A stretch of DNA of 60,768 bases from Rhizobium sp. BK313 (GCF_014193655.1 NZ_JACHZQ010000016.1:1-60768), one strand, 5' to 3'. Positions 7,835-17,209 are shown, counted from the first letter of the stretch. Numbers and translations: made by a program. The notes: a model not told the origin generated them from the sequence alone.

Positions 7835-8740
7835 ATGATCTATACCCGCAGTATCGGCGATATCCGCCTGACGAACCTGATCGAATATGTCGGTCCGACG
7901 CATGATCCCTTTGTGACGTTTCCGGACTTCGACGCCTCGGTGGTCGCCCGCAACCGCGATTGGCTGACCAATGCCCATTGGTACGCCAACCTGCAGCGCA
8001 TGGTCATCGCCATCCAGATCTGGATCGTCCAGACAGGCGACAAGGTCATCCTGATCGATTCCGGCGTCGGCAATCGCAAGCCGCGCGCCGCCGCCCGCAT
8101 GCATCTGTTGAACACGCTCGTCCCGCAATGGCTGGCAGCGGCCGGCGCTTCCTTCGATCAGGTCACCCATGTGGTGATGACTCATCTGCATGGCGATCAC
8201 GTCGGCTGGAACACCGTGCTCGACGGCGACCGCTGGGTGCCGGCCTTCCCCAAGGCCCACTATCTGATGCCCAGGCTCGATTTCGACTATTTCAAGGGCC
8301 TGTACGAGCAGAACCCGGCCGCCGATCCGTCCTTCGGCGACAGCGTCATCCCGGTGCTCGATGCTGGCCTCGTCGATTTCGTCGATGAAGGCGATGAGAT
8401 CGCCGGCTGCCTGCGCGCCGTCTTCGCACCCGGCCATACGCCGGGGCAGATGAACTACTGGATCGGCGAGGGCCACCAACAGGCGGTCTTCTGCGCCGAT
8501 ATCTTCCATCATCCGCTGCAGATCACCGATCCGCACTTGAACACCGCCTTCTGCGTCCTGCCGGAGGTCGCCCGCAAGACGCGGCGCGACTTCCTCGACC
8601 GGGTCGCCGATACCGGTACGCTGATCATGCCCTGCCATTTCGGCTGGCCGCATTGCGGCTATGTCCGCCGCGACAGCCGAATCGGAGCCGGCGGTTTTGC
8701 CTTCGTGCCGGCAGAGCCGGACCTGCCCCAACGCAACTGA
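7835..8740 (+). CDS. Metallo-beta-lactamase-fold hydrolase
   Basis: A 301-residue enzyme with the binuclear metal motif THLHGDHVGW (His117, His119, Asp121, His122) and a later APGHTPGQ element bearing the third-site histidine, as in lactonases and related MBL hydrolases. No signal peptide is seen, so it is probably cytoplasmic. The ATG at 7835 follows AAAGGAACT. It sits between the GST gene and the BKACE remnant in the SBP1 operon. The context suggests hydrolysis of a lactone or ester in the same pathway; the exact reaction is unknown. Confidence 0.88.
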   Translation: MIYTRSIGDIRLTNLIEYVGPTHDPFVTFPDFDASVVARNRDWLTNAHWYANLQRMVIAIQIWIVQTGDKVILIDSGVGNRKPRAAARMHLLNTLVPQWLAAAGASFDQVTHVVMTHLHGDHVGWNTVLDGDRWVPAFPKAHYLMPRLDFDYFKGLYEQNPAADPSFGDSVIPVLDAGLVDFVDEGDEIAGCLRAVFAPGHTPGQMNYWIGEGHQQAVFCADIFHHPLQITDPHLNTAFCVLPEVARKTRRDFLDRVADTGTLIMPCHFGWPHCGYVRRDSRIGAGGFAFVPAEPDLPQRN

Positions 8741-8813
8741 AGACAACACGAGCCCCACGACGAACCACCCAAGACAGACTCAAAGCAAGACAGACCCGTA
8801 GGAGGAGTTCCCC

Positions 8814-9134
8814 ATGGCCACCCAGAAGACGCCGACGAAGACGATCGTCACCTGCGCCGTCACCGGCGCATCGCTGACCCCGCCGATGTCGCCCTATCTG
8901 CCGGTCTCGCCCGACGAGATCACCGAACAGCCGATCGTTGCCGTCGAGGCGGGTGCCACCATCATCCATGCGCATACCCGCCTGTCGGACGGCCGCCCGA
9001 CCAACGACACCGAGATCTGGCGCCAGTTCATTCCGCGGCTGCAGAAGGAGACCCCAGCGATCATCAATATGTCGGCTTCGCTCGGCAAGACCGCCGAGGA
9101 ACGGCTGGAAGCGGTCCTCGGCCTGGCCGCATAA
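8814..9134 (+). pseudogene. BKACE (3-keto-5-aminohexanoate-cleavage family) gene with internal deletion
   Basis: The 106-residue product matches the first ~100 residues of the intact BKACE protein at 27865-28797, including the metal-binding pair His52/His54 (IIHAHTR) and NMSASLGKTAEERLEAVL. It then ends directly in GLAA and stop. BKACE enzymes are about 300 residues and commonly end in LLGL plus a short tail, so the last codons look like the true C-terminus joined to residue ~102 by an in-frame deletion of some 200 codons (inference). The barrel is destroyed, so it should be inactive. A strong ribosome site (AGGAGGAG) precedes the ATG. Confidence 0.8.
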
Positions 9135-9288
9135 GCGAAGCCCGACCGCACGGCGCCGACGCCTCCGGCAAACGCAGGAATACGCGCCATAACTGCATCC
9201 CTTCTTCCCTTCGGCGGTCAAGCGACTGCCGGAGATGGAACGTTCTGTGATTTTTTTAGAGCCAGCAAGTCTACATGGAGGAAACCAG

Positions 9289-10881
9289 ATGTCCGACAAC
9301 AGCACCTCAAATGTGTTGATACCCGTGGGCACGATCGGCGGGAAATTCGATAACGACGACCCCGATTATGTCTTCGCCCCGGATCTCTATCTCGGTCTCG
9401 CTTTAGCGTATGACACAATGGCCGCCCCGAATGCGAAGCGCGATAGCGACGGCATATGGGAATCCGATTACACCGACATGCAATCCCGCCTCGCGCTGCG
9501 CTGGGAAGAGCAGGAGAACGGCGACTGGATCGTGTGGCTGCGCCCCGGCGTCATCAGCAATCGCGGCCATGAATTTAATGCCGCCGATCTGCAATGGGTG
9601 CTGGAAAAGGCATTCGCCCACAGCACGTTGAGCTCCTGGCGCTGGCGCGACGTGATCGGCGTGAAAAAAGTCGAGATCATCGACCGCCATTGCCTGCGCT
9701 ATTGCCTGCGCGCGCCCTACCCGACCTTTCCCAACTGGCTGCTCAGCCTCGCGCCGAATGTCGTCGATTCCACCGCCATCTGCGAGAATATCACTCCGGA
9801 TGATCCCTGGGGTATCAAATGGCTGAACGGCCACGTCGCCGGTTACGGCGCATACGACCTGGCAAGGGCGGATCCCGAAAGCATCCTCTTCACGCGCAGG
9901 AGCGACTACTGGCGCGGCCTGCCCGATGCCGCATCGATTGAGGTGCGGAAGGTCGCCGATAGACCGACTGCCCTGCGTCTGCTTAGCGAGAAGCGGCCGA
10001 CTGTCGTCGTCGGCGCCGATCCGGACGAAGCCGTATCGCTTCTCCGCCGCGACGACCTGACCGTGCAGCGCACCTGGGCAGGGCATGTGTCGATCGAGAT
10101 CAATTTCACCCATCCGCAGCTCAGCGACAAACGCGTGCGCCATGCGCTCGCTTTCGCGACGCCCTATGCCGGGTTGATCGCCGATGGATTGCTCGGCCAA
10201 GCCCGCCCGTGGCGGAGCCCCGTCAAGAGCTTCAGTCAATGGTATTCGGATGCCGGGAACGGCTACGGATACGATCTCGCCAAGGCGCGGGACCTCTTGA
10301 AAGAAGCGGGTTTCGGCTCCGGCCTCGAGCTAGACTTCTATCTCGAACGCCGCGCCGATTGCGAGCGCATGGCCGACATCATCGCGCGGACCTGGTCTGA
10401 GATTGGCATTCAGCTCACCTTCAAGGACGCTGCCGACGCGCCGCGCGGCTGGTTGCCGCCGCTCTACCTGCGGACCGAGTGCGCCCACAATCTGAGCGAG
10501 CCGATCTACGACATCATCCACGATTATGCAGCGATGGATCCGATCTTTCCCGCGCCCGGCGGGCCGCCGAATGTCGGCACATGGACGCCGCGCTGGGAGA
10601 AAAACGAAGAGGCAATCATCGCCATCATCGCGCTGCTGGAAGAAAAGGACCGGCAGCGCAAACGCCAGCGCTTCGATGAGCTGCAGAAATGGCTCATCGA
10701 CTTCAGCTCGTCGATCTTCATCGCCGAGGGACAGCAGGTGATGGCAGCCAACCGTGGCGTTCCGGCCTCGCTGATCGCGCCGGACTCCCGTTTCTACCAT
10801 GCCATGCAATATCAGAACGCCACCTCGAACTATCTGCCCAAGCGCAGTCCGAGACGTCCGGGACCGGGCAAGTGGTGGTAG
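9289..10881 (+). CDS. Family-5 solute-binding protein lacking a signal peptide
   Basis: A 530-residue protein of the dipeptide/oligopeptide-binding family (SBP_bac_5). The fold landmarks are LALRWEEQENGDWIVWLRPGV near residue 80, AADLQWVLEKAF and HPQLSDKRVRHALAFAT. The N-terminus (MSDNSTSNVLIPVG) has no hydrophobic signal segment or lipobox. The longer frame from 9235 adds none either, and the start at 9289 has an excellent site (GGAGG, 8 nt away). No Dpp/Opp permease genes are present in the window. Either the protein acts in the cytoplasm, or it has lost its leader. The role is unknown. Confidence 0.82.
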   Translation: MSDNSTSNVLIPVGTIGGKFDNDDPDYVFAPDLYLGLALAYDTMAAPNAKRDSDGIWESDYTDMQSRLALRWEEQENGDWIVWLRPGVISNRGHEFNAADLQWVLEKAFAHSTLSSWRWRDVIGVKKVEIIDRHCLRYCLRAPYPTFPNWLLSLAPNVVDSTAICENITPDDPWGIKWLNGHVAGYGAYDLARADPESILFTRRSDYWRGLPDAASIEVRKVADRPTALRLLSEKRPTVVVGADPDEAVSLLRRDDLTVQRTWAGHVSIEINFTHPQLSDKRVRHALAFATPYAGLIADGLLGQARPWRSPVKSFSQWYSDAGNGYGYDLAKARDLLKEAGFGSGLELDFYLERRADCERMADIIARTWSEIGIQLTFKDAADAPRGWLPPLYLRTECAHNLSEPIYDIIHDYAAMDPIFPAPGGPPNVGTWTPRWEKNEEAIIAIIALLEEKDRQRKRQRFDELQKWLIDFSSSIFIAEGQQVMAANRGVPASLIAPDSRFYHAMQYQNATSNYLPKRSPRRPGPGKWW

Positions 10882-10946
10882 CCGGATCCGCGCCGACAGG
10901 GCGCCCGAAAACAGTGACGATCAACCAATATTGGAGGAGGAAAACC

Positions 10947-12158
10947 ATGAATATCAGGAGATGGAGCAGCTTTCTGCCGCTCGCGGCAGTCGTAGGGTTC
11001 GCGCTTGCCGGCCCGGCCCGCGCCGAGGATCCGATCAAGCTCGGCATGATCTCGTCGCTCAGCGGCCCGATCGGCGACCAGGGCAGCGAATATGCCAATG
11101 GCGCCAAGCTGGCGGTCGAAACGATCAACAAGGCGGGTGGCATCGCCTCGCTCGGAAACCGGCAGATCGCTCTCGACCTGCTCGACGACACCTCCGTTCC
11201 CGCCGTGACGCGAACGCTGGCGATCAAGCTCATTTCCAGCGACAAGGTGCCTGTTATCCTCGGGCCGTTTGCCTCGGGACCGTGCCTGGCGGCGGCACCC
11301 GTCGGCGAACAGATGGAGCGTGCGCTCATCTGCAGCGCCGCGTCGGACGAAGTCACAAAGCAGGGATTCCACTATGTCTTCAACCGCGCCACATTGGCCG
11401 GTTCGTTTACCTCGGCGGGATTTGCCGTGGTCAAGGGCCTGAGCGACAGCAGCGGCCTCGACCTGCGCAAGGTGGCGGTGATCTATGAAGACGGCGCCTA
11501 CGGTACCAGCGGCAACGCCCAGGCCGACGCCGCCGCCAAGCAATATGGCATCACGCTCACCGACCGCATTGCGTTCCACACCAATACGGCGGATCTGTCG
11601 CCGGTCGTATCACGCGCCGTCGCCTCGGGCGCCAAGGCGCTGCTGTTGCTGACCTATACGGGCGACGCGGTGAACATCATCCGCGCGGTGCGCACGCTGA
11701 AGGCACCGGTACTGATCCTCGGTTCGGGCGCATGGAACGCGACGATGGTGAAGCTCGGCGAACCCGCCAACGGCATGGTCGCTCTTGCCGACTGGAACGA
11801 CGATCTGCCGAAACCCGACGTCGTCAAGTTCCGCGAAGCGTACAAGACCGCGTTTGGGTTCTATCCCGGTACGGCCGGCGCTTGGGGCTGGAGCGACATG
11901 TATTTCCTGAAGGCCGCGCTGGAAAAGGCCGCATCCACCGACCCGAAGGTCCTGCGCGACACCATCGCCGACCTGAAGCTCAAAGAAGGCCCCTCCGTCG
12001 GCATCATGCCTTACGACACCTATGGTTTTGATTCCGATGGACTGGCGATCAACCAGATCGGGCGCGTGATCGCAACGCAGCTCCAGGGTGGCAAATTCGT
12101 GACGATCTGGCCGGAGAAGGTCTCCACCGCGAAACTCGATCCGGCTTCATTAAAATAA
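10947..12158 (+). CDS. Branched-chain-type ABC substrate-binding protein 2
   Basis: A 403-residue periplasmic binding protein with a clear Sec signal (MNIRRWSSFLPLAAVVGFALAG, cleavage after PARA) and a Peripla_BP_6 domain (IKLGMISSLSGPIGDQG; INKAGGI). I chose the ATG at 10947 because of the GGAGGAGG site just upstream; the long open frame before it lies inside the preceding gene. It lies 24 nt ahead of livH1 and so is the natural partner of that permease. The ligand is not deducible; neighbouring enzymes suggest a carboxylate, lactone or amide. Confidence 0.92.
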   Translation: MNIRRWSSFLPLAAVVGFALAGPARAEDPIKLGMISSLSGPIGDQGSEYANGAKLAVETINKAGGIASLGNRQIALDLLDDTSVPAVTRTLAIKLISSDKVPVILGPFASGPCLAAAPVGEQMERALICSAASDEVTKQGFHYVFNRATLAGSFTSAGFAVVKGLSDSSGLDLRKVAVIYEDGAYGTSGNAQADAAAKQYGITLTDRIAFHTNTADLSPVVSRAVASGAKALLLLTYTGDAVNIIRAVRTLKAPVLILGSGAWNATMVKLGEPANGMVALADWNDDLPKPDVVKFREAYKTAFGFYPGTAGAWGWSDMYFLKAALEKAASTDPKVLRDTIADLKLKEGPSVGIMPYDTYGFDSDGLAINQIGRVIATQLQGGKFVTIWPEKVSTAKLDPASLK

Positions 12159-12182
12159 TTCAGGAAATGAAAGGAAATTGCC

Positions 12183-13049
12183 ATGTTCATGGCAACTATC
12201 CAGGGAGTGGTCAGCGGTGCGCTCGTCGGCGGCATGTACGCCACGGTCGGCATCGGCCTGACGCTCATTTTCGGGGTCGTGCGCATCGTGAACTTTGCGC
12301 ACGGTTCTTTTCTGATGGTCGCCGCCTATTGCAGTTGGCTGCTGTTTGACCGCTACGGCGTCGATCCTTATCTCAGCGCACTCGTCATCGTGCCGGCGTT
12401 CTTCGTCGTCGGCGTCCTCTACTACTGGCTGCTGCTGAAGCCGATGGTCGGCCAGTCGCTGCTGGCGCAGGCGTTGATCACCATCGCGGTGAGCTACGTC
12501 ATCGAGAATACAGCGCTTGGATTGTTCAGCAGCGAGATGCGCGTGGTCTCCGTTTCCTATGCCACGCATAGCCTCAGCCTCGGGCCGATCGTGCTGCCTT
12601 ATACCCGCGTGATCGCCGGGGTCGTCGGCCTGCTGGCGACCGCCAGCATGTTCCTGCTGCTTTGGCGCACCGGCATCGGTATCGCGGTTCGTGCGGCAGC
12701 CGCAGACCGACCGATCGCGGAAGCGATGGGCATCAACACCTATTCCGCCCAGGCCCTGGTCACCGGGATCGGCATCGCCTGCGCCGCGCTCGGCGGCGTG
12801 GTGCTGCTGCCAATCCTTGCGGCGTCTCCCGCCATGGGCGTCAATTTCACATTCCTGTCGTTCCTGATCATCGTGCTCGGAGGCATGGGCAATTTCTTCG
12901 GTGCGCTCGTTGCCGGCGTCGTTATCGGCATCACCGAAAATCTGGGCGCCACCTTCTTCGACGGCTCGAAGGGTCAGATGCTGATCTTCGTGCTGTTCGT
13001 GGTGCTGCTCGTGCTCAAGCCTTACGGTCTATTGGAGAAGCGCCGATGA
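12183..13049 (+). CDS. Branched-chain-type ABC permease LivH, set 1
   Basis: A 288-residue inner-membrane permease with about eight hydrophobic helices. The LivH hallmarks are VGIGLTLIFGVVRIVNFAHGSF near the N-terminus and IIVLGGMGNFFGALVAGVVIG near the C-terminus. The ATG at 12183 has AAAGGA upstream. Its TGA overlaps the ATG of the next gene (ATGA), so the two are translationally coupled. It forms the channel with the membrane half of the LivM-LivG fusion. Confidence 0.92.
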   Translation: MFMATIQGVVSGALVGGMYATVGIGLTLIFGVVRIVNFAHGSFLMVAAYCSWLLFDRYGVDPYLSALVIVPAFFVVGVLYYWLLLKPMVGQSLLAQALITIAVSYVIENTALGLFSSEMRVVSVSYATHSLSLGPIVLPYTRVIAGVVGLLATASMFLLLWRTGIGIAVRAAAADRPIAEAMGINTYSAQALVTGIGIACAALGGVVLLPILAASPAMGVNFTFLSFLIIVLGGMGNFFGALVAGVVIGITENLGATFFDGSKGQMLIFVLFVVLLVLKPYGLLEKRR

Positions 13050-14809
13050 CCCAGCGTCCCTATCTGTTTCTCATTGCGATCACCATCATCCTGGCGGTTG
13101 TCCCCCTTCTCACCAACGACCATTATACGCTTTCGATCCTGACCTCGGTGTTCTTCTGGGCATATATGGCAAGCTCCTGGAACATTCTTGGCGGAATGAC
13201 CGGCCTCCTGTCCTTCGGTCACGGCGTTTTCCTCGGCCTCGGAGGCTACTTCTCAGCAGCATTGTTCATCAATCTCGGCTGGCATCCGCTGCTCGGCGGA
13301 GCGATCGGCGTTGCGGCTTCCTGTGCGCTTGCCCTTCCAATCGCCTATATCAGCGCCCGCTATAATCTGGTGCATCTGCATTTCGCGCTGGTGACGACCG
13401 CAATCGGGCAGATCGCATTGTTCCTCGCGCTCGACATGCAATCCATCGGCGGATCGGCGGGCATCAGCCTGCCTTACAAGTCGACGCCGGCGGAACTGTT
13501 CTTCCGCGATCCCTCCGCCTATTATTGGATCTTCCTTGCGATGACGGCGCTGGTCCTGGCGCTGACGCTGTTCATCCGCGGACGGCGCATGGGTCTTTAT
13601 TTCCTCTGCGTGCGCGAAAGCGAGCCCGCAGCCCAGGGCGCCGGCATCAACGTCGTGCGTCAGAAACTGGTCGCTACGGTAACCAGCGCGGCTCTGACCG
13701 CATTGGGCGGGGTGTTCTATGCGCATTACCTGCGCTTTCTCGATCCCGACAGCATCTTCGGTTGGCAGGTGTCCCTGCAAATGGTCATTCCTGCCATGCT
13801 CGGCGGGGCGGCCACGACCTTCGGACCGGCCGTCGGGGCATTGATCTTTGTCCTGCTGCAGGAATTGACCCGGTCCGTCGTCGATTTCGCCGGCGCGCCG
13901 ATGATCATCGTCGGACTTGTGCTGATCCCCGTCGTGCTGTTCCTGCCGGCAGGTGTCGTGCCGTCGCTGCAAAAGCTGATCCGCAAGCGCCGCTCCCTAC
14001 AGCATCGCGACCAGGCCGCCGTCACTTCCACGAGTACGGCAGCTTTGGCCGATGCCAAGCCGAAACGCCCCCGTCTTGCGGCGGAAATGCTGCGTGTCGA
14101 AGGGTTGAGCAAGCGCTTCGGTGGTGTGCAGGCGGTCAACGGCGTCAATCTCACCTGCCGTGACGGCGAGCGTCTGGCGATCATCGGTCCGAACGGCGCG
14201 GGAAAGAGCACGTTGTTTGCCCTGCTCGGCGGCTTCGTGAAACCAGACACCGGCTCAATCTGGTTTGCTGGCAGCCACATCGACGGTATGGAAGCCAACG
14301 AGGTCTGCCGCCGCGGCCTGGTGCGAACCTTCCAGACCGCACAGCCTTTCCGGGAGCTGACCGTTCTCGAGAACATCCTGGCATCGACCTACCTGCGGGC
14401 CGAAACCCATGCTGAGGCCGTCAGGATGGCGAAGGACGTCATCGAACTGTTTCAGCTATCCGCCTTCATTGCCGAGCGAGCCGCCGACCTGAACGTCGTC
14501 GACCAGAAGCGGCTGGAACTGGCGCGCGCTTGGGCCACACGGCCCGAACTGATCCTGCTCGACGAGGTCGGTGCCGGCCTCACCGGGCTGGAACTGGATC
14601 AGCTCACGGCCTTGCTTGCCAGGCTGAACACCACCGAAGGCACGACGATCATCTTCATCGAGCACATCATGTCGATGGTGAGCAAACTCGCGGATCGCGT
14701 CATCGTCCTGCATCACGGCGAGATTCTCGCCGAGGGCAGCCTTGCCGAAGTCTCCGCGAATCCGGTCGTCATCGAAGCCTATCTCGGGGAGAGCGCTCTT
14801 GCTGCTTAA
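13046..14809 (+). CDS. LivM-LivG fusion, set 1 (permease plus ATPase)
   Basis: A 587-residue fusion. Residues 1 to about 310 are a LivM-type permease (GMTGLLSFGHGVFLGLGGYF; VIPAMLGGAATTFGPAVGAL). A charged, Ala/Thr-rich linker follows, and from about residue 345 there is a LivG-type ATPase with Walker A GPNGAGKST, Q-loop VRTFQTAQPF, Walker B LILLDEVGAGL and H-loop FIEHIMSMV. The signature motif is degenerate (LNVVDQKRLELARA). I chose the ATG at 13046, coupled to livH1 by a 4-nt overlap. The same permease-ATPase fusion appears in set 2, whereas set 3 has separate genes. Confidence 0.9.
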   Translation: MTQRPYLFLIAITIILAVVPLLTNDHYTLSILTSVFFWAYMASSWNILGGMTGLLSFGHGVFLGLGGYFSAALFINLGWHPLLGGAIGVAASCALALPIAYISARYNLVHLHFALVTTAIGQIALFLALDMQSIGGSAGISLPYKSTPAELFFRDPSAYYWIFLAMTALVLALTLFIRGRRMGLYFLCVRESEPAAQGAGINVVRQKLVATVTSAALTALGGVFYAHYLRFLDPDSIFGWQVSLQMVIPAMLGGAATTFGPAVGALIFVLLQELTRSVVDFAGAPMIIVGLVLIPVVLFLPAGVVPSLQKLIRKRRSLQHRDQAAVTSTSTAALADAKPKRPRLAAEMLRVEGLSKRFGGVQAVNGVNLTCRDGERLAIIGPNGAGKSTLFALLGGFVKPDTGSIWFAGSHIDGMEANEVCRRGLVRTFQTAQPFRELTVLENILASTYLRAETHAEAVRMAKDVIELFQLSAFIAERAADLNVVDQKRLELARAWATRPELILLDEVGAGLTGLELDQLTALLARLNTTEGTTIIFIEHIMSMVSKLADRVIVLHHGEILAEGSLAEVSANPVVIEAYLGESALAA

Positions 14810-15518
14810 GATCGAAGATATCCGCACGGGCTATACGGGCATCGAAGTGGTGCACGGTATTTCGCTCAACGTCCCGGCCGGCTCGGTCATCGGGGTGATC
14901 GGTGCGAACGGTGCCGGCAAAAGCGCGCTCCTTCACGCCATCTGCGGCCTGCTGCCGCATACCGGCAAGGTGTTGCTGGAGGGCGAGGATCTCAGTTCCA
15001 TGCCGACCTATGAGCGGTCGCGCAAGGGTGTCATCCTCGTGCCGGAAGGCCGGCGGGTCTTTCCTGGCCTCAGCGTACAGGACAATCTCCTCAGCGCCTC
15101 GCTGCACAAGCGTTCGCGAAGCCGGCGTGAGGAGGTGCTTGCCTCGATCTTCCAGACATTTCCGCGGCTGCGGGAGCGTCTGGACCAGGCGGCGGAGACG
15201 CTCTCCGGCGGCGAGCAGCAGATGCTCGCGATCGCTCGGACGCTGATGGGGTGCCCGAAAGTCATCATGCTGGACGAACCCTCCGCCGGCCTCTCGCCCC
15301 TCTTCGTTCAGGAGGTTTTCCGCATCATCGGCGAACTGCGCAAGATCGGGCTGACGATATTGCTGGTCGAGCAGAACGTGCACCATTGCTTGCAGCTGAG
15401 CGACTACGCCTACGTGCTGGAACAAGGAAAGCTCGCTTTGGAGGGTGAAGCCAAAGCGCTGCTTTCCGATCCGAGAGTGCGGCAAGCCTACCTTGGTTCC
15501 GCAGCCGAGACGGCGTAG
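14799..15518 (+). CDS. Branched-chain-type ABC ATPase LivF, set 1
   Basis: A 239-residue ATPase with Walker A GANGAGKS, signature LSGGEQQMLAIARTL, Walker B VIMLDEPSAGLSP and H-loop LVEQNVHHCL. I place the start at TTG 14799 (reading MLLKIEDIRTGYTG), 11 nt inside the end of the fusion gene and 7-8 nt after GGGGAG; upstream in-frame codons lie within the neighbour. It completes the set-1 importer, pairing with the ATPase half of the fusion as the second nucleotide-binding subunit. Confidence 0.9.
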   Translation: MLLKIEDIRTGYTGIEVVHGISLNVPAGSVIGVIGANGAGKSALLHAICGLLPHTGKVLLEGEDLSSMPTYERSRKGVILVPEGRRVFPGLSVQDNLLSASLHKRSRSRREEVLASIFQTFPRLRERLDQAAETLSGGEQQMLAIARTLMGCPKVIMLDEPSAGLSPLFVQEVFRIIGELRKIGLTILLVEQNVHHCLQLSDYAYVLEQGKLALEGEAKALLSDPRVRQAYLGSAAETA

Positions 15519-15623
15519 CGACAAGAACCTGCCAGGTTCGAAAAATTGAAACGACTTCCGCGCCTTAGCCAAGGCGCGGCGCACTGGATATTGCCCAATT
15601 CGCAACTTTGAGGAGCGTAAGAG

Positions 15624-16562
15624 ATGAAACAACACAGGATTGTAACTGAAGGCCTGCTTTTCCCGGAAGGCCCGGTGGCCTGCGCGGACGGCACCGTGCT
15701 TGTCGTCGAGATGCAGCGCAAGACGATCAACCGCATCCGTCCCGACGGACGGGTCGAGGTGGTGTTCGATATAGACGGAGCGCCGAACGGTCTCGCCTTC
15801 GGCCCCGATGGCGCGCTCTATCTCTGCAACAATGGCGGCTTCCTGTTCCACAAGGTCGACGGCTTCAACCGTGGACGGCCGGGCGTGCCGGAAGGTTACA
15901 CCGGTGGCCGCATCGACAGGCTGGATCTGGTGACCGGCGAAAAGCGGACCCTCTATACCCATTGCGGCGAACATGCGCTGGTTGGACCGAACGACATCGT
16001 GTTCGACGCGCATGGCGGGTTCTATTTCACCGATTTCGGCAAGCTCTATCCGCGCTTTCGCACCAATGGCGGGCTCTATTACGCTTTGCCGGACGGTTCG
16101 AAGATCGTCGAGATCGCCTATCCGCTGATCACGCCGAATGGCGTCGGCCTGTCGCCCGACGGTTCCACCGTCTATGCCGCAGAAACCGAAACGGCGCGTC
16201 TTTGGGCCTTCGATCTCACCGCGCCTGGTGTCTTCGACCGAAGAACCAATCAGGCACCCCATGGCGGCCGTCTGGTCTGCGGCCTTCCCGGCTATCAGCG
16301 TTTCGATAGTCTTGCAGTCGATTCACAGGGCAATATCTGCGTTGCCACGCTCAGCACTGGCTGTATAACGGTGATCCGTCCGAACGGAGAGGTTCTGTCC
16401 CAGGTCGACACCGGCGACCCCGTCGTCACCAATATCTGCTTTGGCGGTGCGGATTTGCGCAAGGCCTATATCACCCACTCCGGACGCGGTCAGCTGATCG
16501 AGATGGACTGGGATATTCCCGGCCTGCCGCTGGCCTTCAACGAAGCGTCCCGCATCAAGTAA
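15624..16562 (+). CDS. SMP-30/gluconolactonase/LRE family protein
   Basis: A 312-residue six-bladed beta-propeller of the SMP-30/gluconolactonase family. The markers are LLFPEGPVACADG (metal-ligand Glu), GAPNGLAFGPDGALYLCNNGG, LVGPNDIVFDAHGGFYFTDFG and ITPNGVGLSPDGSTVYAAET, which hold the conserved Asn/Asp metal ligands. Family members hydrolyse lactones with a divalent metal. The ATG at 15624 has GAGGAG upstream. It is the last gene of the SBP1 operon, 105 nt after livF1. Inference: it opens a lactone formed from the imported compound. Confidence 0.88.
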   Translation: MKQHRIVTEGLLFPEGPVACADGTVLVVEMQRKTINRIRPDGRVEVVFDIDGAPNGLAFGPDGALYLCNNGGFLFHKVDGFNRGRPGVPEGYTGGRIDRLDLVTGEKRTLYTHCGEHALVGPNDIVFDAHGGFYFTDFGKLYPRFRTNGGLYYALPDGSKIVEIAYPLITPNGVGLSPDGSTVYAAETETARLWAFDLTAPGVFDRRTNQAPHGGRLVCGLPGYQRFDSLAVDSQGNICVATLSTGCITVIRPNGEVLSQVDTGDPVVTNICFGGADLRKAYITHSGRGQLIEMDWDIPGLPLAFNEASRIK

Positions 16563-16577
16563 GAACCAAAGAAAGCG

Positions 16578-16596
16578 CCTCGGCACAAGGCCGAGG
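16578..16596. terminator. Hairpin at the end of the SBP1 operon
   Basis: A perfect 7-bp stem CCTCGGC/GCCGAGG with loop ACAAG lies 15 nt after the SMP-30 stop, between convergent operons. There is no clear T-run; it is a possible terminator for either direction. Confidence 0.45.
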
Positions 16597-16683
16597 ATGT
16601 CGAGCAAGGTTTGTCAACAAGCTGAGCGCCGCGGAATCCACGGCGCTTTGCATTTCATATCGGTGTCTATGTTGCCGTCGGCA

Positions 16684-17109
16684 CTACTTGAGATGCGGAC
16701 CGCGCGTATCGGCGACGAAACGATCGATACGACGATGCTTGAACAGCCATTGTCCGTTGAGCTTGACCATATCGTCGTAGTAGGCGCCGGCGGCCTCGAT
16801 CACAGGACCCCGGCGGCTGTTCTGCGGTTCGACCCAGTTGGAGCGCACTGTTGCCCGATCGCCGTCGATCTTGATCACGATATTGCCGACCAAATGGACC
16901 GCACGGGGCTCCGCGCCACTTGGACGACCAATTCGCGACAGCAGTTCCTTGATCCCATCGCGTCCGTGACCGCTGCCGAAGGCGGTCTCCCAGACACCGT
17001 CCGGCGTGAAGAGCGCCGCCATTTCGGCATGAAGCCCGCCATCCAGGCAAAAGCAGTATTCCGACAGGACGTCCCGAATGGCGTCCTTTTCTTCCAGCAG
17101 TGTCGACAT
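16684..17109 (-). CDS. SnoaL-like/NTF2-fold protein
   Basis: A 141-residue protein of the SnoaL-like (NTF2) superfamily, typical of polyketide cyclases, ketosteroid-isomerase relatives and ring-dioxygenase beta-like proteins. The pattern is IRDVLSEYCFCLDGGLHAEMAALFTPDGVWE, then HLVGNIVIKIDGDRATVRSNW, then GAYYDDMVKLNGQWLFKHRRID. The ATG at 17109 is preceded by AGAGGAAA; the frame extends upstream without conserved sequence. It is the last gene of the livHMGF2 operon, about 100 nt after livF2. The fold supports an isomerase, dehydratase or binding role; the substrate is unknown. Confidence 0.8.
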   Translation of the reverse strand: MSTLLEEKDAIRDVLSEYCFCLDGGLHAEMAALFTPDGVWETAFGSGHGRDGIKELLSRIGRPSGAEPRAVHLVGNIVIKIDGDRATVRSNWVEPQNSRRGPVIEAAGAYYDDMVKLNGQWLFKHRRIDRFVADTRGPHLK

Positions 17110-17209
17110 GTGGTTTCCTCTGGTTTGAATGATCTGTAGGGCACGGGCACGCTTTTGATCTGCCAGTGCCGTGCTCGAATGCGTCAGTCGGCGTCGACGG
17201 AATGGTGTC

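Noticed and set aside
7811..8758. Minus-strand open frame of 315 codons opposite the MBL hydrolase
   Set aside because: The plus strand has clear catalytic motifs; the antisense product is Asp/Arg-rich with no recognisable fold.
9403..10239. Long minus-strand open frame opposite the family-5 binding protein gene
   Set aside because: It is a high-GC shadow of the plus-strand gene: low-complexity composition, no domain, no ribosome site.
14769..16262. Minus-strand open frame of 497 codons over livF1 and the SMP-30 gene
   Set aside because: Both plus-strand genes have full family motifs; the antisense frame spans two genes and matches nothing I recognise.
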